A stretch of 64,000 bases of DNA, from assembly GCA_001931535.1 (NCBI GenBank), contig CP016211.1, positions 3,686,501-3,750,500 on the forward strand, read 5' to 3'. The position numbers and the translations under genes were made by a program. The notes below the pieces were generated by a model. It searched no databases. It saw only the letters and a program-made list of their open reading frames with translations, and was not told the DNA's origin. This stretch comes from Minicystis rosea (GTDB lineage Bacteria; Myxococcota_A; Polyangia; Polyangiales; Polyangiaceae). Positions 34,875 to 46,106 of this stretch are shown in pieces (positions within the stretch are counted from its first letter, which is position 1; every line of letters begins with the position of its first letter).

Positions 34875-35663
34875 ATGTCATTCATCCCCGTCACGGCCCA
34901 GGATTTCATCAAGATTGGTGAGCGCTTCGACTCCGCGGACATCGTCGCCGAAATCGATCGTCTGCTCCCGCTCGCCACGGCGGACATCGTGCTGCTTGCC
35001 ACACGAGGTTACGGGCAATCGTTGCTGGACGAGCTCAAGGAACATCGCAGCGGGCTGATAGTGGCCGTCGCCGAGCGCGACCGGGGGCGCGGCACCAAAA
35101 AGGGCGCGCGCCGGGTGGAAGGCGACGCCGTCGACGCGGGGAAGCTCGTGCTCCGCAGCGGCGTCACGCTGGTGATGTCCGCGATCACGCACCGCAAGCC
35201 GGCCGCGGGCGAGATGCCGGAGCAGACGAAGCAGGTGGCCACCGATCTCGCGGCCAAGATCGAGGGCTTGGGTGGCCGCATCGGCAACGACTCGGCCAAG
35301 CTGCGGACGCGGCTCACGACGCTCGCGGCCCTGCTCGCCGAGCCGGTCCTCGCGCCCGCGCCGGCCGAGGCGCAGGCGCGCGCCGATTTCCTCGCCAAGG
35401 TGACGGAGGCGCTGGCCGAGCTGCCGTCGCTCGCGGAGCAGAAGAAAGGCACGCAGCAAGACGCGAAGCAAGAGACGTCGTCGGTCAACGAGCTCGACGG
35501 GCGCGCCTACACCAACGTGAAGACCCTGGTGCAGGTGGGCCGCGCCTATTGGAACGAGCACGCCAATCGCAAGCGCGCCGCGGAGTACAACCTGAGCGGC
35601 CTCCTCGAGACCACGACGAAGAGGAAGAGCACCGCGCCGAAGAAGGACGGAGCGCCGGCCTGA
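34875..35663 (+). CDS. Conserved-looking helical protein of unknown function
   Basis: 262 residues. The start is well supported by AAGGAGG 7 bases upstream, the strongest ribosome-binding site in the window. The protein is mostly helical, with no signal or membrane segment; it contains RLLPLATADIVLLATRGYGQSLLDEL, a Lys/Arg-rich GRGTKKGARR loop, and a basic C-terminal tail (TTKRKSTAPKKDG). No family is recognised. A structural or nucleic-acid-associated role would fit the composition, but that is a guess. Confidence 0.7.
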   Translation: MSFIPVTAQDFIKIGERFDSADIVAEIDRLLPLATADIVLLATRGYGQSLLDELKEHRSGLIVAVAERDRGRGTKKGARRVEGDAVDAGKLVLRSGVTLVMSAITHRKPAAGEMPEQTKQVATDLAAKIEGLGGRIGNDSAKLRTRLTTLAALLAEPVLAPAPAEAQARADFLAKVTEALAELPSLAEQKKGTQQDAKQETSSVNELDGRAYTNVKTLVQVGRAYWNEHANRKRAAEYNLSGLLETTTKRKSTAPKKDGAPA

Positions 35664-35776
35664 TCAGGAGAGCGAGCCGCGCCGACGGGATGCCGAGGCG
35701 GGGCTCGCACGGCGCGGCGCCGTCGGCTCCGTGCCGGCCGGTGGTGCGCGACCGCGCTCCAGGTATCCTCCGCGCG

Positions 35777-35839
35777 ATGCGTTTGCGCGACATCGAAACC
35801 ATCCTTCGCAACACCGAGGTCGCGCCCCTTCCCGGGTGA
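35777..35839 (+). CDS. Possible 20-codon leader ORF before the lipoprotein gene
   Basis: An ATG lies 7 bases after TATCCT, the same spacing seen before several real start codons here. It gives MRLRDIETILRNTEVAPLPG and a TGA that shares its last base with the ATG of the following lipoprotein gene, which has no ribosome-binding site of its own. It may exist to feed ribosomes into that gene. Too short to support by composition. Confidence 0.3.
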   Translation: MRLRDIETILRNTEVAPLPG

Positions 35840-36972
35840 TGCTCATGGCCTCGATTCGATATCTGCCTCTCGGCCCGCTCCTCACCATCCTGGCCTGCGC
35901 CTCGTGCTCGCCGCCACCGGCGTCCGTACATCCGTCCGACGCAGCCTCCCCCGACGCAGGCGCTCCCGATGCGGCGTCTCCGCCGGACGCCGGCGCGCCC
36001 ACGCCCGCGACGAGCGCGCCGTGGCCACGCTATCCCACGCTCGAAAACGCGGGTGCCGCCGCTTGCAAACCAGCTCGAACGGTGGCGCTCGGCCCCATTG
36101 AAGGGGACGCGCCCATCGTCGGGTTTGGCCCGGCCGGCGGTCTCGCCGCGTGGCGACCGAACAACACTTCACTGATCCTCCAACCGATCACCGCCGCGGG
36201 CGTGACAGGGACGACGGTGACCGTCGCGCTCGATTCCGATCTCACGGTCGAGCGCATTCATGCTCTCCGCGGCGGGCTCATCGTGGTCATCCGTCGCTGG
36301 GATTGGCAAAAGAAAATCGCGCGCTGGTGGGGGCTCCCCGTGGGTTACGACGCGCATCCCCTGGGTGCGCGCGTCGATCTGGGCCTCGCCGACATGGATA
36401 TCCTCCTTCACCAGATCATCGACGATGAGCGCGTCGCGTTGTTGTTGTTCCCCGCGGCCATCGCTCCCGCGAGGGATCGTTTGCAGCATCGATGGCAAAC
36501 GCTGACCCTCGGCGCCGGCGGCGTCATCGAATCGAAGCGAGGAGGCGATCTCGGCCACGTGGAGATGCTGTCGTCCGATACGTGGGAGCCGGCCACGCTC
36601 GGCCAGCGCCGCGGCTGGGCGGTCTTCCGCGACGGCGTGCTGCAGCCGGAGGGCATCTTCGATGGGCAGCGCATGAAGTCGGCGGGCGCGACGTCGGTGC
36701 GGCCCAACGATGCCATCGACGCTCGGGTGTATTCGCTCGCCGTTCCACCGCCGCGAGGCCCCGGCGGCCGCATTTACGAGGCCTTGCCGCAGCCCGCGCT
36801 CGTCCGAGAGCACCGAGGAAAGCGGGTTGGCACACCGTTCGATCTATCGTCGAACAACCACACCGATCTCAACGATGCGGTCTGGAGCGGGACGTACTTC
36901 GTTCATGCCTCCCGTGATCATCATCACGAGCCGGCCACGGCGGCGCTCACGTTCATCGATTGCGCGCCGTGA
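35839..36972 (+). CDS. Lipoprotein of unknown function
   Basis: 377 residues with a signal ending LACASCSPP (lipobox) and an Asp/Ala/Pro-rich linker (DAASPDAGAPDAASPPDAGAP) typical of myxobacterial surface lipoproteins. The remaining 320 residues are beta-rich (GFGPAGGLAAWRPNNTSL; LHALRGG-like IHALRGGLIVVIRRWDW), with a His cluster ASRDHHHEP near the end that could bind metal. No family recognised. ATG at 35845 is also possible. Confidence 0.65.
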   Translation: MLMASIRYLPLGPLLTILACASCSPPPASVHPSDAASPDAGAPDAASPPDAGAPTPATSAPWPRYPTLENAGAAACKPARTVALGPIEGDAPIVGFGPAGGLAAWRPNNTSLILQPITAAGVTGTTVTVALDSDLTVERIHALRGGLIVVIRRWDWQKKIARWWGLPVGYDAHPLGARVDLGLADMDILLHQIIDDERVALLLFPAAIAPARDRLQHRWQTLTLGAGGVIESKRGGDLGHVEMLSSDTWEPATLGQRRGWAVFRDGVLQPEGIFDGQRMKSAGATSVRPNDAIDARVYSLAVPPPRGPGGRIYEALPQPALVREHRGKRVGTPFDLSSNNHTDLNDAVWSGTYFVHASRDHHHEPATAALTFIDCAP

Positions 36973-36993
36973 TGCGGAGCCTCGCGACGACCT

Positions 36994-37431
36994 TCAGTGC
37001 GCGTAGGGCTCGCCGCGCAGGATGGTCATCGATCGATAGATCTGCTCGATGAGCACGAGCCGCGCGAGCCGGTGGGGAAACGTCAGCGGCGAGAGGCTCC
37101 AGCGATCGTGCGCGGCCTTCGACACGGAAGGCGGCAATCCGTCGGCGCCGCCGATGAGGAAGGCCACGACGCCCTTGTGGCGCGCCGAGGCCTTCTCGAT
37201 GGCGGCGGCGAACGGCTCGCTGCCGAGCATGCGGCCGCCGATCTCGAGCGCGATGGTCGTCGCCTCCGCCGTGTGCTTGGCGAAGAGCGGCTCGAGCTTG
37301 GCGTGGGGAGCGTCGGCCAACTCGATCTCGTCGCAGGCCGTGTAGCGGCGCACCCGACCGAAGTAATCGTCGAGCACCGCGCGCAGGGCGCGATCCTTCA
37401 CGCGCCCCACCGCGACGACGACGATGCGCAT
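36994..37431 (-). CDS. rlmH: 23S rRNA pseudouridine-1915 N3-methyltransferase RlmH
   Basis: 145 residues, a SPOUT-fold enzyme that methylates pseudouridine 1915 of 23S rRNA. Family motifs are present: MRIVVVAVGRVKD at the N-terminus, FLIGGADGLPPSV, and SLSPLTFPHRLARLVLIEQIYRSMTILRGEPY with the knot. The normal C-terminal YHR-type ending is YAH here. Its start shares one base with the rsfS stop. This gene order (proA, rsfS, rlmH) fits a conserved growth and ribosome-assembly cluster. Confidence 0.92.
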   Translation of the reverse strand: MRIVVVAVGRVKDRALRAVLDDYFGRVRRYTACDEIELADAPHAKLEPLFAKHTAEATTIALEIGGRMLGSEPFAAAIEKASARHKGVVAFLIGGADGLPPSVSKAAHDRWSLSPLTFPHRLARLVLIEQIYRSMTILRGEPYAH

Positions 37432-38120
37432 CAGTCGCCGGCCTTCGGCGCCGCGCCCTCGGCCTTGTCGGCTTCGGGCACCGGCACGCGGCTCGCGTCG
37501 ATCCACAGGCCCTCGATGTCGTAGACGGCGCGCGCGTCCTCTTGGAAGACGTGCACCACGACATCACCGAAATCGATGAGGACCCACGTCGCGCCCGTGA
37601 GCCCCTCCATGGAGAGAGGCGCCATCTTGCGGCGGCGCATGGCCTCTTCGATGCCGGTCGCGATGGAGCTCACGTGCCGATCCGATCGGCCCGTCATCAC
37701 CACCAGGTAATCGGCGTAGTCGACCTTGCCGGTGACATCGAGGATCTCGATGCCGATGGCCTTCTTGTCGATGCCGGCCCCCGCGAGCGCCAGCGCGAGC
37801 TCGCGCGATGCGCTCGACGGCTCGGGCGCGGGCGGCGGCACGCTGCGCTTCGTGCCGGGCGCCCGCTTCGGCCCGGCGAGCGGCGTCTTGCGGGCGCCGG
37901 TGCTCTTGGCCTTGGGCGCGGGCGTGAGCGTGCCGCCGGTCGGGCGAGCGCGCCGCGCCGCGGGCTTCTTTCCTTCCGTGTGCGAGGCGTGGATGCGCGG
38001 CTTGGGGGCCGTCTTCGCGGCGGTGCGGGTGCCCGTCTTCGCCGCCCCCGAGGTCGTCTTGGTCGACCGCTTCGCCGTCTTCTTCGCTTCGCCTTCCGAA
38101 CGCTTCTTCGTCGTCGTCAA
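37431..38120 (-). CDS. rsfS: Ribosomal silencing factor RsfS with long basic N-terminal extension
   Basis: 229 residues; the conserved RsfS/Iojap domain is the last 125 (KKAIGIEILDVTGKVDYADYLVVMTGRSDRHVSSIATGIEEAM, then DFGDVVVHVFQEDARAVYDIEGLW). RsfS binds uL14 and blocks subunit joining in starvation. The first 100 residues are a Lys/Ala/Pro/Thr-rich tail like those of histone H1, not seen in the usual 105-130-residue proteins. The start is TTG, supported by GAGG five to six bases upstream; no ATG or GTG fits before the conserved part. Confidence 0.88.
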   Translation of the reverse strand: MTTTKKRSEGEAKKTAKRSTKTTSGAAKTGTRTAAKTAPKPRIHASHTEGKKPAARRARPTGGTLTPAPKAKSTGARKTPLAGPKRAPGTKRSVPPPAPEPSSASRELALALAGAGIDKKAIGIEILDVTGKVDYADYLVVMTGRSDRHVSSIATGIEEAMRRRKMAPLSMEGLTGATWVLIDFGDVVVHVFQEDARAVYDIEGLWIDASRVPVPEADKAEGAAPKAGD

Positions 38121-38156
38121 ACTAGCCTCGCAATCAATCGCTGGAGAAACCCATCC

Positions 38157-39422
38157 TCAGCGCGTCTGGCCGTCGCCGTAGGCGATCCATTTGAGCGCGG
38201 TGAGGCTCTCGAGGCCCATCGGGCCGTAGGCATGGAGCTTGGTGGTGGAGATGCCGATCTCGGCGCCGAGGCCGAGCTCGCCGCCATCGTTGAAGCGGCT
38301 CGAGGCGTTCACGAGCACACAGCTCGCGTCTACCTCGCGGAGGAAGCGCTGCCCGTGATCGTAGCGCGTCGTGCAGATGACCTCGGTGTGGTTCGAGCCG
38401 AAGCGCGCGATGTGATCGAGCGCCTCGTCGAGCGAGCCCACGACGCGCACGGCCAGGATCGGCGCCAAGAACTCCGTCCCCCAATCGGCCTCGGTCGCCG
38501 CCTTCGCGCCGGGCACGAGGAGCACGGCCTCGGCGTCGGCCCGCACCTCGAGCCCGCGCGTCTCCACGAACGCGCCGAGACGCGGGAGCAGCGCCGTCGC
38601 CGATGCGCGATGCACCAGCAAGCACTCGAGCGAATTGCACACGCCCGGCCGCTGGAGCTTGCCGTTCTCGACGAGCCGCACGGCCATGTCGAGATCGGCC
38701 TCGGCGTCGACGTAGAGATGGCAAACGCCCTTGTAGTGCTGAATGACGGGCACCCGCGCGTGCTCGGCGACGAAGCGAATCAGGCCCTCGCCGCCGCGCG
38801 GGATGACGAGATCGATCTGCCCCGTGAGGCCGACCAGCGTCTTGATCTCTTCGCGCGATCCCGGCGGCACGATCTGCACCGCGTCGGCCGGCAGCCCGAC
38901 GGACGCGATGGCATCACGCACCAGCGCGCCCAGCGCGGCGTTGGATCGCGCTGCTTCTTTGCCGCCGCGCAGGAGCACGGCGTTGCCGCTCTTGAGACAC
39001 AGCGCCGCCGCGTCGACGGTGACGTTGGGGCGCGCCTCGTAGATCATCGCGATCACGCCGAGCGGGATGCGCACCTGCCCGATCAACAGGCCATTCGGCC
39101 GCCGCTTCATGCCCAGCACTTCGCCGACGGGATCGTCGAACGACGCGATCTCCAGCACGGCGTCCGCGAGCGCGGAGAGCCGCTTCTCGTCGAGCACGAG
39201 GCGGTCGACGAGCGACTCCGCGACACCGGCGGCGCGCGCCGCCGCGACGTCGGCGGCGTTCTCGTCGAGCAAGGCCGAGGGCCGAATCGCGGCCTTGCGC
39301 AACGCTTCGGCGACGGCGCGGAGCGCGCGATCCTTGCGATCGCGACCCACGGGCGCGAGCGCCCGCGCTGCAGCGCGAGCACGGGCGCAGATCGCGCCGA
39401 ACGGATGGTCGAGGGGCTCCAC
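38157..39422 (-). CDS. proA: Gamma-glutamyl phosphate reductase (proline biosynthesis)
   Basis: 421 residues, full length. Motifs include PLGVIAMIYEARPNVTVDAAALCLKSGNAVLLRGGKEA, the catalytic Cys in QRPGVCNSLECLLVH, and the ending FNDGGELGLGAEIGISTTKLHAYGPMGLESLT. ProA reduces gamma-glutamyl phosphate with NADPH to the semialdehyde that cyclises toward proline. GTG start. It is first of three same-strand genes with rsfS and rlmH. The companion proB is not in this window. Confidence 0.95.
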   Translation of the reverse strand: MEPLDHPFGAICARARAAARALAPVGRDRKDRALRAVAEALRKAAIRPSALLDENAADVAAARAAGVAESLVDRLVLDEKRLSALADAVLEIASFDDPVGEVLGMKRRPNGLLIGQVRIPLGVIAMIYEARPNVTVDAAALCLKSGNAVLLRGGKEAARSNAALGALVRDAIASVGLPADAVQIVPPGSREEIKTLVGLTGQIDLVIPRGGEGLIRFVAEHARVPVIQHYKGVCHLYVDAEADLDMAVRLVENGKLQRPGVCNSLECLLVHRASATALLPRLGAFVETRGLEVRADAEAVLLVPGAKAATEADWGTEFLAPILAVRVVGSLDEALDHIARFGSNHTEVICTTRYDHGQRFLREVDASCVLVNASSRFNDGGELGLGAEIGISTTKLHAYGPMGLESLTALKWIAYGDGQTR

Positions 39423-39523
39423 GGGGCGAAACCTACTCCGGCTCGCTGCGGTTGGGTACCCTACTCGACGCGTCGGCCGAGGCCGCCCGGCCGTCCCGTG
39501 TCCGTTCGTGCTAGCGTGGGCAC

Positions 39524-39874
39524 ATGTCGCGTCGGACGACGCTCCTCGCTGCCCTCGTGCTTTCGTCTGCGGCCTGCAGCCGCGACGTGCCGGAAGATCT
39601 CGCGATCACCGGCCCCGCCGCGGGCATCCCGATGGGCGCCGTGGGCGCCTCCGGCGTGAGCTTCGATGCACCCACGGCCCGCCCCGAGGTGCCGCACGCG
39701 CCGCGGTCGAAGCCCGGAAAGCCGAAGCCCGCACCTGCACCCGAGCCCGAGCTCCAGGTGCCGCCCGATCCGTTCGCGGCGCCCTCGGACGACGACGACG
39801 ACGAGCCGGCCCCCAAGCCGATCCCCAAGAGCAAAGGCCCGAAGACCCACTCTCCCTCGGAGACCACCCTTTGA
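39524..39874 (+). CDS. Small Pro/Asp-rich lipoprotein
   Basis: 116 residues. The lipobox is LSSAACSRD; the rest is low-complexity, with GPAAGIPMGAVGASGVSF, then a Pro/Lys-rich stretch and a DDDDDE run. TAGCGT ends 6 bases before the ATG. The stop overlaps the next lipoprotein gene as TGATG, so both are co-translated. Function unknown. Confidence 0.6.
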   Translation: MSRRTTLLAALVLSSAACSRDVPEDLAITGPAAGIPMGAVGASGVSFDAPTARPEVPHAPRSKPGKPKPAPAPEPELQVPPDPFAAPSDDDDDEPAPKPIPKSKGPKTHSPSETTL

Positions 39875-40098
39875 TGCGATCGCTCCTCGCGCTCACGATC
39901 CTCGCGTCCACCGCGGCCTGCGGCCCCGCGCAATCCGCGAAGTCGCTTCCGTCCGATCTCCCTCCGCCCGAGTACGAGAAGCCGCGCGGCTACGATCTCG
40001 ACAGCGGCAAGAGCGCTCCGAAAAAGGCTCCCGACGCCGCACCGTCGGCGGCTCCCGCGGCGCCGGCCGCTCCTCCGCCTGCCGCGCCGAAGCCTTGA
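39874..40098 (+). CDS. Short Ala/Pro-rich lipoprotein
   Basis: 74 residues from an ATG overlapping the previous stop. The signal ends ILASTAACGPA (lipobox), followed by LPPPEYEKPRGYDLDSGK and an Ala/Pro tail. A surface linker-like lipoprotein with no recognised family. It ends 7 bases before a convergent gene. Confidence 0.55.
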   Translation: MRSLLALTILASTAACGPAQSAKSLPSDLPPPEYEKPRGYDLDSGKSAPKKAPDAAPSAAPAAPAAPPPAAPKP

Positions 40099-40105
40099 AG
40101 CCGCG

Positions 40106-40819
40106 TCACTGCGGCTTGGCGAAGGTCCACTCCCGGCACGTCGATCCGGGGAGCTCCGCGCCGATCTTCTGCGCGAACAGCGTGACCGCCTCGTCGATGT
40201 TCGAGCCCGAATAGCGCATCGCAATGCGCCCCACCGAGCGCTTGAGCTTCACCGAGTAGAGCGAAGCCGACAGCTCCAGCCCATGCCACGCCATCGTGGT
40301 CCCGCCGCCGCGATGACGGCGACGCGCAGCGCCCGCCTCGGCGCGGCTGCGCTGTCCTGGCATCGCCGCGGTGCGCGCGCCGGACACGGTGGGATCGTCG
40401 CCGACCGAGGGCGTCTTTCCCCGGTCGATGCGACCGTGCATCGACACCGTCATGATCACTTCGGCGTCAGTCTTGCCCGCCACCAAATCGATGATGTCGT
40501 CGGCGATCCCGTTCTGCGCGACCTCCTCGTCGAGCTTCTCGTACAGCTCGGCGTCCGCGTTCTTGAGCGCGTCGCTGAACGCCACGGGACACGACGACGA
40601 GGGCCGGCCGAGCACGCCGGAGACGCGCCCCGAGAGCGGCATCCACGCATCTTGGCTCATGCGGCCCGCTTGAAACACGCCGAAGATAGCCACCGACTTG
40701 CGCCCAGGCGCGAACTCCGGCGCGTACTTCACGGCGAACTGCGTCCCGCCTTCGCACGAGGCGACGCTCGCGGCGAGGGCCATCCCAATCATCGATCGAA
40801 CGACGTTGTGCATGCGCAT
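40106..40819 (-). CDS. Lipoprotein of unknown function
   Basis: 237 residues. The signal ends ASVASCEGG, a lipobox. The middle contains FAPGRKSVAIFGVFQAGRMSQDAW and, later, a basic Gly-rich loop (RRRHRGGGTT) before MAWHGLELSASLYSVKLKRSVGRIAMRYSG. It resembles the broad group of myxobacterial envelope lipoproteins of unknown role. It is convergent with the two small lipoprotein genes and divergent from guaA. Confidence 0.6.
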   Translation of the reverse strand: MRMHNVVRSMIGMALAASVASCEGGTQFAVKYAPEFAPGRKSVAIFGVFQAGRMSQDAWMPLSGRVSGVLGRPSSSCPVAFSDALKNADAELYEKLDEEVAQNGIADDIIDLVAGKTDAEVIMTVSMHGRIDRGKTPSVGDDPTVSGARTAAMPGQRSRAEAGAARRRHRGGGTTMAWHGLELSASLYSVKLKRSVGRIAMRYSGSNIDEAVTLFAQKIGAELPGSTCREWTFAKPQ

Positions 40820-40956
40820 CGGCCGCCGAGCGGCCCGATCGAGGCCGTAACACGCAGGCGAGCGGCAGCCTAGATGCGTCGATCAGCGGGACGGGATGGC
40901 CATCGCGCTGCACCGGGTGGCTCCGCGGACGCGCCCATGCTAGCCGCGGGGCCATC

Positions 40957-42513
<1,557 letters not shown>

Positions 42514-42515
42514 TC

Positions 42516-42809
42516 ATGAAACGGCTGCTTCCTCTCTTCGCTCTCACGCTCGCGGCCTGCGCGGGCGCGGCCCCGCGCACGACCTCGTTGCGCGTCGGCG
42601 GCGCCCCGCCGGACGCGTCGGTGACGATCGACGACAAGTACCTCGGCGCCTTCGCCTACGTGCAGAAGCGCGGCGTGGCGCTGCCGCCGGGGAAGCATCG
42701 GATCACGGTCGAGAAGCTCGGTTATTTCCCGTGGGACAAGCTGGTGGAAGCACGTGAAGGCGATGCGCCGCTCCAGCTCGACGTCACGCTCACCAAGCTT
42801 CCGGATTAA
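42516..42809 (+). CDS. Small PEGA-domain-like lipoprotein
   Basis: 97 residues with lipobox LTLAACAGA. The rest has the PEGA-type pattern: LRVGGAPPDASVTIDDKYLGAFAYVQ and LPPGKHRITVEKLGYFPWDK, a small beta domain found in surface proteins. It is immediately after guaA on the same strand; sharing a promoter is likely although the functions are unrelated. Confidence 0.65.
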   Translation: MKRLLPLFALTLAACAGAAPRTTSLRVGGAPPDASVTIDDKYLGAFAYVQKRGVALPPGKHRITVEKLGYFPWDKLVEAREGDAPLQLDVTLTKLPD

Positions 42810-42823
42810 CCCACACCAGACCC

Positions 42824-42857
42824 ATGATCCACGCCGGACGAGCCGGCGCTGGATCAT
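42824..42857. terminator. Hairpin with 8-bp outer stem after the guaA operon
   Basis: ATGATCCA (42824-42831) pairs perfectly with TGGATCAT (42850-42857), and inside it GCCGG (42833-42837) pairs with CCGGC (42843-42847). It lies 15 bases after the lipoprotein stop. The inner GCCGGACGAGCCGGCGCTG is also part of the tandem repeats at 43956-44210. Confidence 0.6.
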
Positions 42858-42925
42858 CGAAGACACTTGACGGACGGATAGGCGCGAGCTATTGCGCCTG
42901 CCCCTCGAAGGACGAGCAAAGGAAC

Positions 42926-43096
42926 ATGGCGAACACCCCGAAGTGGAACATCCGTCTGCGGCACGAGTGGCTGGCGACCCCGCTGAAGAAGAAGCGGATC
43001 AAGCGTGGCCAGAAGGCGCGGATCGGCCTGCTCGAGGCCGAGGCGCGCAAGGCCGCGAAGCAGAAGAAGTCCCCCGCGTCCGAGTCCGCGGGCTGA
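42926..43096 (+). CDS. Small basic protein, 56 residues
   Basis: MANTPKWNIRLRHEWLATPL is followed by the very basic KKKRIKRGQKARIG and an Ala/Lys-rich helix. AAAGGA lies 3-4 bases before the ATG. The size and charge suggest a nucleic-acid- or ribosome-associated protein, but I recognise no family; a homology search would settle it. Confidence 0.5.
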   Translation: MANTPKWNIRLRHEWLATPLKKKRIKRGQKARIGLLEAEARKAAKQKKSPASESAG

Positions 43097-43335
43097 CCTC
43101 TCGTGTGAGGCGGCGCTCTCTCGACGAAGCGCCTGCCCCCACGAAGCACGCACGGGCGCCTTCGTTCGACGGCGCCGTGCGCACCTCTAGGTCGGTCACG
43201 CCGGCCTCGGCAGCATGCATATCCGCCGTTCATCGGCGGTCGCCGCGGCGACCACGCCCCGGTCGAGAGCACGGTTGCGACGCCCGTCGCTTCTATCTTC
43301 TGCACCGTGCGTGGTACATGCTCGTCCATACCGAC

Positions 43336-43950
43336 ATGAACACCCTCCGCAACTTCGCCGGCTTGGTCGCGCTTCTTCCCCTGGCCTTCGGCTGCGCTGC
43401 GCGGACCGCGCCGTTCGATCAACTCGATCGCGCGCAGGTCACCGTCCTTCGCCTCCAGGCGCCGCAAGCGCCGCAAGGCCCGCTGGGCGGCGCGCTGCCC
43501 GGCCTCCCCGGCGTCCCGCCGGAGCTTCAGCAGATGGGCCAAGCGGCCCTGCAGGGCCTGCAAAACGTAGTGCCCGGCCTGCAGAACGCGCTCCCCGGTC
43601 TCATCCCCGGGCAGCAGCAGCAACAGCAGCTCCCGCAGTTCAAGGGCTACTCGATCGTCGCGCAGATGCCGCTCGCGGACGACAGCTTGAAGGGTCAGCT
43701 GCTCGACATCTTCGGCAGCGACGCGAGCTTCACGCCGCAGACGCAGCCGTGCTTCACGCCGGGCATGGGCTTCGTGTTCCAGCAGCCCAACGCGCCCGAG
43801 GTCGACCTCCTCATCTCGTTCTCTTGCAACCAGGCGAAGATGGACGGCGCCCGCTGGCCCTACGCGGTCAACGGCTTCACGCCGCAGGCGCGCGACGGCC
43901 TCTCTCGCATCTACGAGAAGCTCTTCGGGCCGGTCCCCGCAGGCGCGTGA
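43336..43950 (+). CDS. Lipoprotein with Pro/Gln/Gly-rich linker
   Basis: 204 residues from ATG 43336. The lipobox is LLPLAFGCAAR. Then come a repetitive APQAPQGPLGG/LPGLPGVPPELQ region with short LQN(V/A)xPGLQN units and a Gln run, and a folded C-terminal part (YSIVAQMPLADDSLKGQLLDIFG, SCNQAKMDGARW) with Cys in QPCFTPG and FSCNQ that may pair. Function unknown. Tandem hairpin repeats begin 6 bases after its stop. Confidence 0.65.
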   Translation: MNTLRNFAGLVALLPLAFGCAARTAPFDQLDRAQVTVLRLQAPQAPQGPLGGALPGLPGVPPELQQMGQAALQGLQNVVPGLQNALPGLIPGQQQQQQLPQFKGYSIVAQMPLADDSLKGQLLDIFGSDASFTPQTQPCFTPGMGFVFQQPNAPEVDLLISFSCNQAKMDGARWPYAVNGFTPQARDGLSRIYEKLFGPVPAGA

Positions 43951-43955
43951 TCTTT

Positions 43956-44210
43956 GAGTCACGATGGGGCCGCAAGCGGCCCCAAACCCCGCGCCGGACG
44001 AGCCGGCGCTGAGTCACGATGGGGCCGCAAGCGGCCCCAAACCCCGCGCCGGACGAGCCGGCGCTGAGTCACGATGGGGCCGCAAGCGGCCCCAAACCCC
44101 GCGCCGGACGAGCCGGCGCTGAGTCACGATGGGGCCCCAACCCCTGCGCTGGAAGTGCCGGCGCTGAGTCAGGGTGGGGCCTCAAACCCCGCGCTGGATG
44201 GCCCAGCGCT
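43956..44210. repeat. Five tandem repeats of 55/45 bp with nested hairpins
   Basis: Three identical 55-bp units start at 43956, 44011 and 44066; two diverged 45-bp units start at 44121 and 44166 (missing the 10 bases GCAAGCGGCC of the first hairpin). Each 55-bp unit holds GGGGCCGCAAGCGGCCCC, an 8-bp stem with a 2-base turn, and GCGCCGGACGAGCCGGCGC, a 7-bp stem. They are separated by GAGTCACGAT. There are no unique spacers, so this is not a CRISPR array. Confidence 0.9.
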
Positions 44211-44244
44211 CATCTCGCCGGGAACATCCGACCCAGGCATACAT

Positions 44245-44282
44245 AGGCCACCTCTCCAACGAGAGGTGGCCTGTTTCGTTTC
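44245..44282 (+). terminator. Intrinsic (rho-independent) terminator
   Basis: Perfect 11-bp arms AGGCCACCTCT (44245-44255) and AGAGGTGGCCT (44262-44272) with a 6-base loop, followed by GTTTCGTTT. The best intrinsic terminator in the window. It ends the lipoprotein transcript after the tandem repeats and separates it from the kinase gene. Confidence 0.88.
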
Positions 44283-44467
44283 CATCGTCCCCGTTGTCCG
44301 CGTCGGGTCGAGGGATGCTAGGCTGCACGGGACAAACGGCACCTTGGTGCTGCCGGCATGGGGAGCGCCGACAGCGTGCGCCTCACGTCGCGCGCCGAGA
44401 GCTCTCGCTCGCTGGGGACGGCGCAGGCAGGGGACGAGGGTCTGGACAGGAGAGCACACCGCTTCCG

Positions 44468-46102
<1,635 letters not shown>

Positions 46103-46106
46103 GTCG

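Larger units (their letters stand above)
43951..44467. other. Repeat-rich intergenic region and promoter of the kinase gene
   Basis: Contains five tandem repeats (43956-44210), a strong terminator (44245-44282) and about 185 bases upstream of the kinase with no further feature I can support; GGATGCTAGGCT near 44313-44324 could be a -10 region. Confidence 0.6.

Noticed and set aside
43956..44210. Possible CRISPR array
   Set aside because: Repeats are directly adjacent with no unique spacers, and no cas gene is nearby.
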